Shown: positions 9,012-17,132 of the stretch, one piece after another
Numbering within the stretch: the stretch's first letter is position 1
Layout of the letters: each line of letters opens with the position of its first letter
From: Parabacteroides faecis
Lineage (GTDB): Bacteria > Bacteroidota > Bacteroidia > Bacteroidales > Tannerellaceae
Length of the DNA: 64,000 nucleotides
Assembly: GCF_014647375.1 (NCBI RefSeq)
Contig: NZ_BMPB01000011.1
Span: forward strand, 203,539-267,538
Reading direction: 5' to 3'
The notes under the pieces: generated by a model
Told to the model about the DNA's origin: nothing
What the model saw: only the letters and a program-made list of their open reading frames with translations
Databases searched by the model: none
Program-made: the position numbers and the translations under genes

Positions 9012-9431
9012 TTATCTCAATTGTCCTAATATGCGTTCCCAGCGAATTGATTTCCAAAAACTTTTTTGGGGAGTCAATGAAAATAGAACGAAGTCGGATT
9101 TTCCGATAATAGCTTCTTCCGGAATGAAACCGAAGATACGGCTGTCATGTGAATTGTCGTGATTATCCCCTTCCATGAAATAAAAAGATTGTTTAGGTGT
9201 GTAAAAGGAAACATGTTTCCCATTAATAATTATATGAGATTTTAATTCAGAAACTTTATTGTTTTCGCGAATGATTAATGACCGATATAAAGGTAGAGTG
9301 TTCCGATTAATTATCAATGTATCACCTTTTTCAATCACTTGTACAATACGTTTGACCAATAACAGTTGTGGATTTGACGGACTATTGAACACGACTATAT
9401 TCCTATTTTCATGTTCAAATCTCTTTCTTTG
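9012..9431 (-). pseudogene. C-terminal remnant of a type I signal peptidase
   Basis: The open frame encodes only the back half of an S26 signal peptidase: NIVVFNSPSNPQ, then LLLVKRIVQVIEKGDTLII, which corresponds to the catalytic-Lys box (normally VKRxxGxPGD, here altered to QVIEKGD), and box E FMEGDNHDNSHDSRIFGF. The N-terminal membrane anchor and the nucleophilic-Ser segment (SMxPTL-like) are absent: an in-frame TAA lies at 9432-9434 and a different gene occupies the space upstream. Without the Ser it cannot be an active peptidase, so it is called a pseudogene. A GTG at 9392 could start translation of a short fragment. It ends the AT-rich minus-strand cluster whose other members look intact. 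Confidence 0.65.
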
Positions 9432-9867
9432 TTAGCAGATATTTCTTATCCTCTTTCCAAACCATATAAAAACAAGTCTCTTGGCAGTATCTGTTATCAG
9501 CTATAAAGTCTGAGACAAAGACTGAATATCCCGGAACAGCTTCTTCCATACTCTCTTTATCAACTTCTTGACAGATTATGAATGTATTGTTTTTTGTGTA
9601 TGACTCATTCTTATTTAAAAGTTGTATCAGTTGGTAATACATGTTCATTGTTGTATCTGACGGTATAATAACAGCGTATTGATACGTAGGTTTCCATATG
9701 GAATCCAATTCAGGGAACATAAGTATTATTCTATTATTGAGAGAATCGTTTTTATTATCTCCAATAGTAATAGTTGCATTTCTACAAAAATTAAATTGAT
9801 AATGAGAACAACACCAAACTATTGTACATAATATGATGCAAAGAATAATTGAGCCTTTCTTCTTCAT
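9415..9867 (-). CDS. Hypothetical single-pass or lipid-anchored protein
   Basis: 150 residues with an N-terminal hydrophobic segment (GSIILCIILCTIVWCC) that could be a membrane anchor or a poor SPII signal. The rest is soluble with LNNRIILMFPELDSIW and YAVIIPSDTTMNMYYQLI; no known domain was recognised, though the alternation of short strands resembles the thioredoxin-like or TlpA-associated proteins of this kind of cluster. Starts 2 bases after the stop of the upstream thioredoxin-like gene, and overlaps the signal peptidase remnant, so it is part of the same operon. Confidence 0.6.
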   Translation of the reverse strand: MKKKGSIILCIILCTIVWCCSHYQFNFCRNATITIGDNKNDSLNNRIILMFPELDSIWKPTYQYAVIIPSDTTMNMYYQLIQLLNKNESYTKNNTFIICQEVDKESMEEAVPGYSVFVSDFIADNRYCQETCFYMVWKEDKKYLLTKKEI

Positions 9868-9869
9868 AA

Positions 9870-10475
9870 TTATAAATATTTTTTGTTAGCTAACGAGTTC
9901 CCTGCATAAAATAGTGAAGCTACACTTTTGATATAAAAATCTGTAAGTTCCGGCTTTGATTTTTCGGGAAGGAAGAAGTCAGAAGCCATTTTGTTTGGAT
10001 GTAAAACAAAATAATAAGGAGCTTCATATTGTTCTATATACCAATTATCATATAAACAATCATTCGGTATATGAAAAATCGTAATATTGTTGCACTTTTT
10101 TGCTCTCAGTAATTTTTTTATTATGGATGGACTATAAGTTACCAATAATGCACATTTGATCCCATTTTCTTTTAACTCTTTAATTTTATCTAATTCATTG
10201 GATACGCATGTTTGACAGCTTGTTTCTTTGATACGTAGCATTAAAATTGGTTTTTTCAATTTTTCAACGAAAGCACATAAACTGTCGTTTTGAAATTTTT
10301 TATCAGGAACAAAGTTTCTCCATTGATTATTGGCATTTGCTTCCGCATTTCTTAAGAGAGTGAACATCATCATATCATCAATATTATCAGAAGGCCGTCG
10401 ATTATTGTAGAATAAGCCGGCGGCGATAGCCAAAGTGATAACTGAAACAATTATATTGATCAAACTTATTTTCAT
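9870..10475 (-). CDS. Membrane-anchored thioredoxin-like protein
   Basis: 201 residues with an N-terminal transmembrane segment (ISLINIIVSVITLAIAAGLFY) and a periplasmic thioredoxin-like part: ILMLRIKETSCQTCVSNEL gives a strand followed by a CxxC (SCQTC) at the start of a helix, then the GIKCALLVTYS strand and a PYYFVLHPN strand. Probably a thiol-disulfide or metal-handling protein on the periplasmic side; activity is not proven by sequence. Its start overlaps the stop of the beta-propeller lipoprotein gene by 4 bases, so it is translationally coupled to it. Confidence 0.68.
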   Translation of the reverse strand: MKISLINIIVSVITLAIAAGLFYNNRRPSDNIDDMMMFTLLRNAEANANNQWRNFVPDKKFQNDSLCAFVEKLKKPILMLRIKETSCQTCVSNELDKIKELKENGIKCALLVTYSPSIIKKLLRAKKCNNITIFHIPNDCLYDNWYIEQYEAPYYFVLHPNKMASDFFLPEKSKPELTDFYIKSVASLFYAGNSLANKKYL

Positions 10476-11710
10476 AAATTTTTGATTTTAAAGAATACCA
10501 AAACTAGATTATCATCCTCTTTTATATTCTCGAATAATCTCATATTTTCCTCTTTTGCTGAATAATGAGTTATTTCATCTATATGTTGTTTCAATCCTTT
10601 CAGGGTTGTAGGAGGAACTAAGGCTACGAAATAATCATTATAACTGTATATGCCGCTTGAAAATTCCATGGAAAAATCCGTATCATAGTAAAATCCTGCA
10701 GTATTTACTGTTTTTTTACTTCTTTTGTCGTAAAACGAAACAAAACGCCTGTCTTGTTTGTCGCATGTCACAAACAGAATATGTGTATCATTCTCAGCAT
10801 AAATAAATAGATAAGTATGAGCTAATAGATAATTGTTAAAATCATCGTAACTTTCAAATGTTCCCATTTTATTCTTTTCGAAAGGAGTAAAATCACTGTA
10901 ATCGAATTTATACCTCATGTATAAAGCCGTATCTGTTACAGTATATACTTCATTGAGATACATAGGGGTATATAAAATTTCATCTCTTTTCCGACTTAAA
11001 GGATCGTATCCCAAAGATGAGTGAACTGTTTCTGAATAAGTACAGGCTGCTTTTTTTAAGTGTCCTAAGCTGTCAGTATATAAAATTTTATATTCGCTAT
11101 ATTGCCCTAAATGGTTGTTCCGGTCCCCTTTATCTGTGGCTGTTACATATTCACCATTAGGAAGAATTTGAAAATTGCGTCCTATTCTAAAAGGAACATC
11201 ATGGGATGCTATATAATTTCCATCTAGGGAAAATTTCATCCATTTTCTTTTTTGATTGTCATAAATGACAATTTGTTGTTGTTTTGTGTCGATTGCAAAT
11301 GCTTTTGGTAAATAGAATTCGAAAGGAGCACCACCTTTTTCTCCCAAGGCCTTTAAGAACTTTCCTTTGTTATCAAAAATATAAAGCTTCTCTGTTCCAA
11401 GTCTGTCGAATGCATAGATTTTATTATCATAAAATCCAATGTTGGTGCAATAGGCAAATAGAGATTCATCTGTTGTTTCTAGCGGAACATAATGGAATTC
11501 TTCAATCAATTCAGACGATGGAACCGGTTCTTTGATGTTATTTGTTACTTTTATAATTTCAAATTTATCTTCTTCTACCGGAATTACGGTTATACTATCT
11601 AAACTGACAGTAGGGAAAGGTCTGTTTTTCATTCTGATTTCTTGACAACCAAAACACAAAAAGCCTATTCCTAAACCTAAAATCATATTTTGTAGATACC
11701 ATTTTTTCAT
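10472..11710 (-). CDS. 6-bladed beta-propeller lipoprotein
   Basis: 412 residues from the ATG at 11710; the frame opens further up (11764) but the preferred start gives a proper lipoprotein signal, ILGLGIGFLCFGC. Seen: ELIEEFHYVPLETTDESLF near the N-terminus, the hallmark of the Bacteroidetes 6-bladed beta-propeller (BF3164-like) lipoproteins, then repeated blade-like stretches (YIFDNKGKFLKALGEKGG, FYLPKAFAID). Such proteins commonly sit beside small exported peptide genes, thioredoxin-like proteins and signal peptidases, exactly the neighbours seen here. Function of the family is unknown; likely periplasmic or surface-exposed binding. Confidence 0.8.
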   Translation of the reverse strand: MKKWYLQNMILGLGIGFLCFGCQEIRMKNRPFPTVSLDSITVIPVEEDKFEIIKVTNNIKEPVPSSELIEEFHYVPLETTDESLFAYCTNIGFYDNKIYAFDRLGTEKLYIFDNKGKFLKALGEKGGAPFEFYLPKAFAIDTKQQQIVIYDNQKRKWMKFSLDGNYIASHDVPFRIGRNFQILPNGEYVTATDKGDRNNHLGQYSEYKILYTDSLGHLKKAACTYSETVHSSLGYDPLSRKRDEILYTPMYLNEVYTVTDTALYMRYKFDYSDFTPFEKNKMGTFESYDDFNNYLLAHTYLFIYAENDTHILFVTCDKQDRRFVSFYDKRSKKTVNTAGFYYDTDFSMEFSSGIYSYNDYFVALVPPTTLKGLKQHIDEITHYSAKEENMRLFENIKEDDNLVLVFFKIKNL

Positions 11711-11788
11711 ATTTGTTATATTTTTAAGAGGATGCGCTAAAAGTATTATCCTCCTTTTGTACATCCTCTGATTTGTTCGAAATTACAT

Positions 11789-11929
11789 TTAATTAGCTCT
11801 ACAGTCTTTTGTGCAAAATGGATTCCAACCATCATTACATTCCCAAGTATTCCCTTTATAGGTTATAACGGCACCACCTCCTGCATATGTGATCTTTTGA
11901 CCCTTGATATAACGGAGATAACATAGTAG
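11789..11929 (-). pseudogene. Tail of a small Cys/Trp-rich peptide gene, start missing
   Basis: A 46-codon open frame without a start (in-frame TGA at 11930-11932) ends in a distinctive Gly-rich then Cys/Trp-rich tail, GNTWECNDGWNPFCTKDC, about 80 bases before the beta-propeller start. Small secreted peptides with such tails (NVEALA-type) commonly precede beta-propeller lipoprotein genes in Bacteroidales, so this is read as the 3' remnant of one. The NVEALA leader is absent. Identification rests on context and composition, not on a family match. Confidence 0.45.
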
Positions 11930-12144
11930 TCATAGTAAAAAACTAAAAAAACGCATCCAATATGCCATAGATTGTCGATTGTCCATCCATTTTCCGTATA
12001 ATGGCTGAACACCATCCATTGGTCATCCTATCCTGTCAGAAAACTATTCCTCAAGATAGGATAATATACAATAAAGCAGATTATTAATAAAAAGAGGTTA
12101 ATCCACTTTGAATACAAATAGTCATTGGCCTTAATCTTTTTCAT
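11900..12144 (-). pseudogene. N-terminal remnant of a large polytopic glycosyltransferase/TPR-type membrane protein
   Basis: From the ATG at 12144 the frame gives KWINLFLLIICFIVYYPILR, a first transmembrane helix, then LTG, a TAG at 12028-12030, then DDQWMVFSHYTENGWTIDNL. Large Bacteroidetes membrane proteins of the TMTC-like/TPR type have a GWDDQW motif after the first helix, so the TAG looks like a nonsense change of the Trp codon TGG. The similarity fades within about 40 codons and the remnant runs into the peptide tail gene, where a second frame (LSPLYQG) may continue the match. Called a decayed, truncated gene; recognition is from memory of the motif. Confidence 0.5.
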
Positions 12145-12369
12145 AATATACGGTATTTGTTTCAGTGTATGAAATTTACTAATTGAGTAAAGTTTTGATA
12201 ACTAGCGTGTTTAAGGTGTAATTAGCTGTTTTTTCAATTTATTACCCGAATCTTGGTGATAAAAATAGTTATTTATTTTAGAAAATTGTATTTTAATTGA
12301 AAAAAAACGACTTGATTGAGTTTTTTATTTTTAGATATTTGTCAGTAATCCGAATAGCTATACAATTGA
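12145..12369. other. AT-rich spacer before the ABC-F promoter
   Basis: Sequence between the start of the decayed membrane protein gene and the ABC-F promoter. No ORF or clear structure was seen apart from poly-A and poly-T tracts. Confidence 0.5.
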
Positions 12370-12400
12370 TTTGGTTATTCTGAAAAAATACCTATCTTTG
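12370..12400 (+). promoter_or_regulatory. Promoter of the ABC-F leader transcript
   Basis: TTTG at 12370-12373 and TATCTTTG at 12393-12400 match the Bacteroidetes -33/-7 consensus (TTTG, then TAnnTTTG) with a 19-bp spacer. Transcription should start around 12407, giving a leader of about 180 nt before the ABC-F start. Confidence 0.75.
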
Positions 12401-12424
12401 CCCCATAATTTTATAAATACACCG

Positions 12425-12442
12425 ATGAAAATATCCAAGTAA
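12425..12442 (+). CDS. Putative five-residue leader peptide MKISK
   Basis: ATG AAA ATA TCC AAG TAA lies about 18 nt after the predicted transcription start and its stop codon overlaps the base of the first leader hairpin. A ribosome stalled here would cover the left arm of that hairpin. Short leader ORFs of this kind precede several antibiotic-responsive ABC-F genes. Inference from position only. Confidence 0.5.
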   Translation: MKISK

Positions 12443-12545
12443 GCCGGTTTCAGAACATATTTATGAGTAGCTCCCGATCCGAACGGGAGTAAGTTTCTGT
12501 ATAACCTTCCGGCTATGTCCTGCGCTGTATCCTGGCGCATTTTTT
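12442..12545 (+). terminator. Attenuator: leader hairpins and intrinsic terminator before the ABC-F gene
   Basis: A compound stem pairs AGCCGG (12442-12447) with CCGGCT (12509-12514) and CAGAA (12451-12455) with TTCTG (12495-12499), enclosing an inner hairpin CTCCCG/CGGGAG (12471-12476 with 12484-12489). It is followed by TGCGC/GCGCA (12521-12525 with 12535-12539) and six T (12540-12545), an intrinsic terminator 44 bases before the ABC-F start. A terminator between promoter and gene implies conditional read-through. Confidence 0.7.
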
Positions 12546-12588
12546 ATTTCCAGATTTTAGTTTCTAACATTTTTAAAGCAGATAGACT

Positions 12589-14205
12589 ATGTGCATATCA
12601 GTACAACAACTTTGCTATATCCATGCGGATAAAGAACCACTATTTCAAGATATCAGTTTGACGGTAAACAAAGGGGAGCAATTATCATTAGTGGGAAATA
12701 ACGGTTCCGGTAAATCAACTTTGTTACGTATTATTGAAGGAAGTCTGAAACCCTCCTCCGGGGAGGTCGTTTGTTCTTCCAAACCCTATTATGTGCCGCA
12801 ACATTTCGGTCAATACGATCAGTTGACTGTGGTACAAGCCTTGTTGGTCGAATCCAAAATCAATGCATTACATGCCATTATAGCGGGAGATGCGTCGGCC
12901 GATAATTTTACCGTTCTGGATGATGACTGGAATATTGAAGAACGAAGCCTGGCCGCCCTTTCCTCCTGGGGATTGGAACATATCCGGCTGGACCAATCGA
13001 TGAGTACATTGAGCGGCGGTGAAAAGACGAAAGTGTATTTAGCCGGTATTCAGATACATTCTCCTGAGATCATCCTGATGGACGAACCGACCAACCATCT
13101 GGATGTAAATAGCAGAAAGAAGCTTTATAGCTTTATCGAGTCGAGCCGTGCCACCATGCTTATTGTCAGCCATGACAGGACACTGCTCAACCTGCTGCCT
13201 TACACCTGTGAACTGGAAAGAAGTAAGATTACATTGTATGGTGGAAATTACGACTTTTATAAAGAACAGAAAGAGGTCGCATTGACAGCCTTGCAGAATC
13301 AATTGAGCGAGAAAGAAAAAGAGTTGCGGTTAGCAAAGAAGATTGCCCGGGAAACACTTGAAAGAAAGAGCAAATCGAGTGTAAGAGGGGAGAAAGCCGC
13401 CATAAAGAAAGGCATTCCCCGGATAATGATGGGAGCCATGAAACAGCATGCCGAACAAAGTACCGTTAAATTGAAGGATATACACGATGAGAAAATGGGG
13501 TCGATCAATTCCACCATTACGGATATCCAGAACACGCTGCCGGATATGAAACAGATGAAAACGGATTTCAATTCCCCCAATCTTCATACCGGTAAAACAT
13601 TGATCACTGTAAAGGATATGAACTTTGGCTATGATCAGGATGGTTTATGGAAAGAACCGTTGAACCTGCAGGTTCGGAGTGGCGACCGTATCCAGTTCAG
13701 CGGAAATAACGGAGCGGGAAAAACGACATTGCTGAAGTTGTTGCTGGGCGAATTGGAACCGACTGAGGGAACAATTACCCGTGCAGACTTCAAATATGTA
13801 TATATCGACCAGGAATATTCGATCGTGAAACCTCACCTGACGGTTTTTGAACAGTTGGAGCAATTCAACCTGTTTGCCAAACCGGAGCATGAGTTAAAAA
13901 TGATCCTGAGCCGTTTCCTTTTTCCGGTCGGCACATGGGATAAAAACTGTTCAAAATTAAGCGGAGGGGAGAAGATGAGGCTTGCTATTTGCTGCCTGAT
14001 GGTCAGTAATAGCACGCCGGATATATTTGTTTTGGATGAACCAACGAACAATTTGGATATCCGGAGTGTTAGTATAATAACAACGGCCATCAAGGACTAC
14101 AATGGTACAGTGCTTTTGGTTTCGCACGATCTTTACTTTGTGAAAGAAATAAAAATAAACAGGTTCGTTGAACTTTTTTCTTCAACCCCTGTTATTAAGA
14201 TATAG
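12589..14205 (+). CDS. ABC-F family ATPase, possible ribosome-protection (antibiotic resistance) type
   Basis: 538 residues, two ABC domains and no transmembrane part, hence a cytoplasmic ABC-F protein acting on the ribosome. Domain 1: Walker A GNNGSGKST, signature LSGGE, Walker B with DEPTNHLD. Linker about residues 225-330, charged and helical, with IPRIMMGAMKQHAEQS, the interdomain region that reaches toward the peptidyl-transferase centre. Domain 2: Walker A GNNGAGKTT, LSGGE, DEPTNNLD, and a short C-terminus. The attenuator-type leader and leader peptide are features of drug-inducible ABC-F resistance genes, which favours a protective role over a housekeeping factor such as EttA, but no resistance spectrum can be read from the sequence. 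Confidence 0.88.
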   Translation: MCISVQQLCYIHADKEPLFQDISLTVNKGEQLSLVGNNGSGKSTLLRIIEGSLKPSSGEVVCSSKPYYVPQHFGQYDQLTVVQALLVESKINALHAIIAGDASADNFTVLDDDWNIEERSLAALSSWGLEHIRLDQSMSTLSGGEKTKVYLAGIQIHSPEIILMDEPTNHLDVNSRKKLYSFIESSRATMLIVSHDRTLLNLLPYTCELERSKITLYGGNYDFYKEQKEVALTALQNQLSEKEKELRLAKKIARETLERKSKSSVRGEKAAIKKGIPRIMMGAMKQHAEQSTVKLKDIHDEKMGSINSTITDIQNTLPDMKQMKTDFNSPNLHTGKTLITVKDMNFGYDQDGLWKEPLNLQVRSGDRIQFSGNNGAGKTTLLKLLLGELEPTEGTITRADFKYVYIDQEYSIVKPHLTVFEQLEQFNLFAKPEHELKMILSRFLFPVGTWDKNCSKLSGGEKMRLAICCLMVSNSTPDIFVLDEPTNNLDIRSVSIITTAIKDYNGTVLLVSHDLYFVKEIKINRFVELFSSTPVIKI

Positions 14206-14244
14206 TGTTTTTCATGGTATTAGAATTAAGTTAGATTAGGTTAT

Positions 14245-14277
14245 CCGTCTTGTTCGTGAGAATAGGGCGGTTTTTTT
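14245..14277 (+). terminator. Intrinsic terminator of the ABC-F gene
   Basis: Imperfect stem, with GU pairs, of CCGTCTTGTTC (14245-14255) and GAATAGGGCGG (14260-14270), followed by seven T. Lies between the ABC-F stop and the convergent GldB-like gene. Confidence 0.75.
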
Positions 14278-14282
14278 ATGTC

Positions 14283-15278
14283 TTATGGTTTATATTTGGA
14301 TAGAGTTAGTATATCCTGTGCATTTTCGTTTTTCATCAGTGCTTCGGGGGTTGCATTGGTTTCATTCATATACTTCAGAATGATTTGCAGTCCTACCCAG
14401 CTTCCGATATTGCCGGGAGCATCGCTTGCCAGGAATTGTGCGGGCATATCTTCAAAATATTTTGTAGTAGCCATCTGATCCGGTGTGTACAAATGTTTAC
14501 GTTCGACAATCGCTTTCCAAAGATTTGCTTCATTGTTTTTGCACCATTCCCATGCTTCGTCCGTGTAACCGAACAATTGGGCGGGAGACATATCCGGTAA
14601 GGCAGATAAAACCAGATATTTGATCTTACCTTCATAGACCATCCGGTCGAGTAGTACATTCTCTTTGCCGGTGAAAGGATATTCGGACATCAGCCAACCT
14701 GCGACATAATCGGGAACTATATGTGACGGTTGCATTTTGCGAAGTTGATAATCATAGAAAAAATCCTGGTATAGCGGATAATCCTGCCCCATATATTTAT
14801 CGATGGAAATAGACAATAGGCTATCTCCGACCAGCACATTCTGATTTAAACCAGAAATGTGCATATATAAAGCCGGAATCTGCATTGCTGGAAATTTTTC
14901 ATGTACCCAGGCAAATGCATTACCAAGTGATTGTTCCATCTCTGTTACCGATTCGTATTTTGCAATAGCATCCGCATAGAGCTTTTTCAGGGTCGGCTCC
15001 GAATAAAAGTTTTCCAACTTGGTGAAAAAGCCGGGCAGATCCGGTGACTGCATATTCAGAATACCTTTCCCCAGAATCTCTGTCATTTGAGGATATTGAT
15101 TTAATAACTGCTGATTGAGCGTGGTGTCATCGGAACAAATCAGTTCATACAACGCTTTATCAAACCGGTTAACAGGCATCGGAGTCGCATCCGTGATATT
15201 GTTTGCGTTCGTATTTTGTCCGTTACAACTACAAAAGCAGACGGTCATAAGGAATGTCAGGAATATTTTGAAATTCAT
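14283..15278 (-). CDS. GldB-like lipoprotein
   Basis: 331 residues with a lipoprotein signal (FLTFLMTVCFCSC) and the GldB-type body: RFDKALYELI near the start, YPLYQDFFYDYQLRKM in the centre and EWCKNNEANLWKAIVERKHLYTPD before a C-terminal GNIGSWVGLQIILKYM block. GldB is essential for gliding in Flavobacterium, but homologues occur in non-gliding Bacteroidales, where the role is unknown; probably a periplasmic envelope lipoprotein. Monocistronic on the minus strand, divergent from the MATE exporter gene. Confidence 0.82.
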   Translation of the reverse strand: MNFKIFLTFLMTVCFCSCNGQNTNANNITDATPMPVNRFDKALYELICSDDTTLNQQLLNQYPQMTEILGKGILNMQSPDLPGFFTKLENFYSEPTLKKLYADAIAKYESVTEMEQSLGNAFAWVHEKFPAMQIPALYMHISGLNQNVLVGDSLLSISIDKYMGQDYPLYQDFFYDYQLRKMQPSHIVPDYVAGWLMSEYPFTGKENVLLDRMVYEGKIKYLVLSALPDMSPAQLFGYTDEAWEWCKNNEANLWKAIVERKHLYTPDQMATTKYFEDMPAQFLASDAPGNIGSWVGLQIILKYMNETNATPEALMKNENAQDILTLSKYKP

Positions 15279-15433
15279 CGTTCTATCTTTATGTTATATA
15301 TTTACTTTTTTCTCTGTCATTTTAATACGTTAAAAAATATTACCCGCGGGGGTATTTTCATTTACCCGGTATATTAATCCGATTTATCCGGCATAGTAAT
15401 GACAAATTGATAAACGGATATTTATCCGTTATA

Positions 15434-15464
15434 TTGTGTGGAAAACTTCTTATTACTACCTTTG
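15434..15464 (+). promoter_or_regulatory. Promoter of the MATE exporter gene
   Basis: TACCTTTG at 15457-15464 matches TAnnTTTG; TTG at 15434-15436 lies 20 bp upstream as a -33 element. Transcription would start near 15471, close to the ATG at 15486. Confidence 0.65.
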
Positions 15465-15485
15465 CAGCCCTTTTGAATATCCTTT

Positions 15486-16808
15486 ATGCAATTTACGAAT
15501 AAACAAATCTGGCAGATTACCTATCCTGTACTTATCAGTTTGCTGATGGAACACATGATCGGGTTGACCGACACGGCTTATTTGGGTCGGGTAGGAGAGG
15601 TTGAATTAGGTGCATCGGCATTGGCCGGTGTGTATTACCTGGTTATTTATATGTTGGGGTTCGGCTTCAGTGTCGGAGCACAGGTTCTGATTGCCCGGCG
15701 TAACGGTGCTCACGATTATACACGGATCGGTCCGGTCTTCATGCAAGGGACACTTTTTCTGTTGTTACTTGCGGCGGTTTTATTTACCGCATCTCATTTG
15801 TATTCTCCGTTGATCCTTCGGAAACTGATTGGTTCGGACGATGTATATCGGGCTACCATGAGTTATGTCGACTGGCGTGTGTATGGCTTTTTCTTCTCTT
15901 TTATTGCCGTCATGTTCAGGGCGTTTTATGTGGGTATTACCAAGACAAAGATATTGACTGCCAACTCAGTCGTGATGGTATTGACCAATGTTGTCCTGAA
16001 TTATATCCTGATATTTGGTAAGTTCGGTTTTCCTGCATTGGGAATTGCCGGTGCGGCGATTGCTTCCTCTATTTCAGAGGCGGTGTCGGTCCTGTTCTTT
16101 ATTATTTATACCTGGAAGAAGATCGATTATAAGAAATATGCGATGTTCAGTTTTGTGGGGATCGATTTCAGGATGCTCAAACAAATATTGAATGTGTCTG
16201 TCTGGATTATGGTACAGCATGGCATTGCATTCGTGGGGTGGTTTATCTTCTTTGTGGTGATGGAGCATCAGGGAGAACGTCCGTTGGCTGTTACGAATGT
16301 GGTGAGGAGTATTTCTTCTTTTCTTTTTATGTTTGTGAATGCGTTTGCTTCCACATCCAGCTCTTTGGTCAGTAACCTGATCGGTTCCGGTAAATCGGAT
16401 CAGGTTCTGGGATTATGCGGACGTATGATACGGCTTTGTTATTTCTTCGTGCTGCCGTTAGCTATATTGATCGCCTTGTTCCCGGATTTGGTTTTGCGCA
16501 TCTATACGGATAATCCGGACCTGATACAGAGTTCGACTCCTTCTCTTTGGGTGATGCTTTCTTCTTATATATTGGCCGTTCCTGCTTTTATCTACTTTTT
16601 TAGTGTGTCGGGAACCGGGAATACACAGTCGGCACTGATGATAGATATGGCTAGTATCTTTGTGTATGTGGCTTATACATTTCTGGTCGGTATCTGGTTG
16701 CATGCCGATGTCGCTGTTTGCTGGACAACCGAACATGTTTATAACGGGATGTTGCTGATTTCGTTCTTTTATCTCTGGAAGGGAAATTGGAGGAACAAAA
16801 GGCTATAA
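15486..16808 (+). CDS. MATE-family multidrug/sodium antiporter
   Basis: 440-residue polytopic inner-membrane protein with about 12 hydrophobic helices in two related halves. Seen: N-terminal QIWQITYPVLISLLMEHMIG with TDTAYLGRVGEVELGASALA, the MATE signature start, and a second-half copy starting near LKQILNVSVWIMVQHG. MATE proteins export cationic drugs or metabolites using a Na+ or H+ gradient. Substrate unknown; DinF-like and NorM-like subgroups cannot be separated here. Own promoter, and a perfect palindrome 12 bases after the stop may end the transcript. Confidence 0.9.
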   Translation: MQFTNKQIWQITYPVLISLLMEHMIGLTDTAYLGRVGEVELGASALAGVYYLVIYMLGFGFSVGAQVLIARRNGAHDYTRIGPVFMQGTLFLLLLAAVLFTASHLYSPLILRKLIGSDDVYRATMSYVDWRVYGFFFSFIAVMFRAFYVGITKTKILTANSVVMVLTNVVLNYILIFGKFGFPALGIAGAAIASSISEAVSVLFFIIYTWKKIDYKKYAMFSFVGIDFRMLKQILNVSVWIMVQHGIAFVGWFIFFVVMEHQGERPLAVTNVVRSISSFLFMFVNAFASTSSSLVSNLIGSGKSDQVLGLCGRMIRLCYFFVLPLAILIALFPDLVLRIYTDNPDLIQSSTPSLWVMLSSYILAVPAFIYFFSVSGTGNTQSALMIDMASIFVYVAYTFLVGIWLHADVAVCWTTEHVYNGMLLISFFYLWKGNWRNKRL

Positions 16809-16820
16809 GTTTATCCTGAA

Positions 16821-16838
16821 CAAAACATATATGTTTTG
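16821..16838. terminator. Perfect 18-bp palindrome after the MATE gene
   Basis: CAAAACATATATGTTTTG is its own reverse complement, 12 bases after the stop. Could be a weak terminator stem or an operator; no T-run follows immediately. Confidence 0.4.
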
Positions 16839-16843
16839 TAATT

Positions 16844-16894
16844 AAAAGTCCCTTATTTTGAAATCAAAAGTCCTTTATTTAAAACTCAAAAGTC
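16844..16894. repeat. Three direct repeats at 22-bp spacing upstream of PUL 1
   Basis: AAAAGTC occurs at 16844-16850, 16866-16872 and 16888-16894, with the first two followed by C(C/T)TTATTT. The exact 22-bp period is about two helical turns, so three protein subunits could bind on one DNA face. Binding protein unknown; about 240 bp upstream of the inverted repeat. Confidence 0.45.
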
Positions 16895-17132
16895 AGGTCT
16901 TAACATTTCAAAGGATAGATATTTTATCCAAAGCCTACTGATAGATGGTCCGGTGCTTATCCAACTAACTTTAACATCCCCCTTGTTCCCCTCTCCGGGC
17001 ATGGAAAAGTTATTCTTGCATTATAAAAGAAAGGCTCATCTCTTTATAATGTAAGCTATTTGCGGATATAACCGGAATTTCCTATTGCCATATTTTTTCG
17101 CATTTTCATATTTGTTGTTTAAAGGTATCCTC

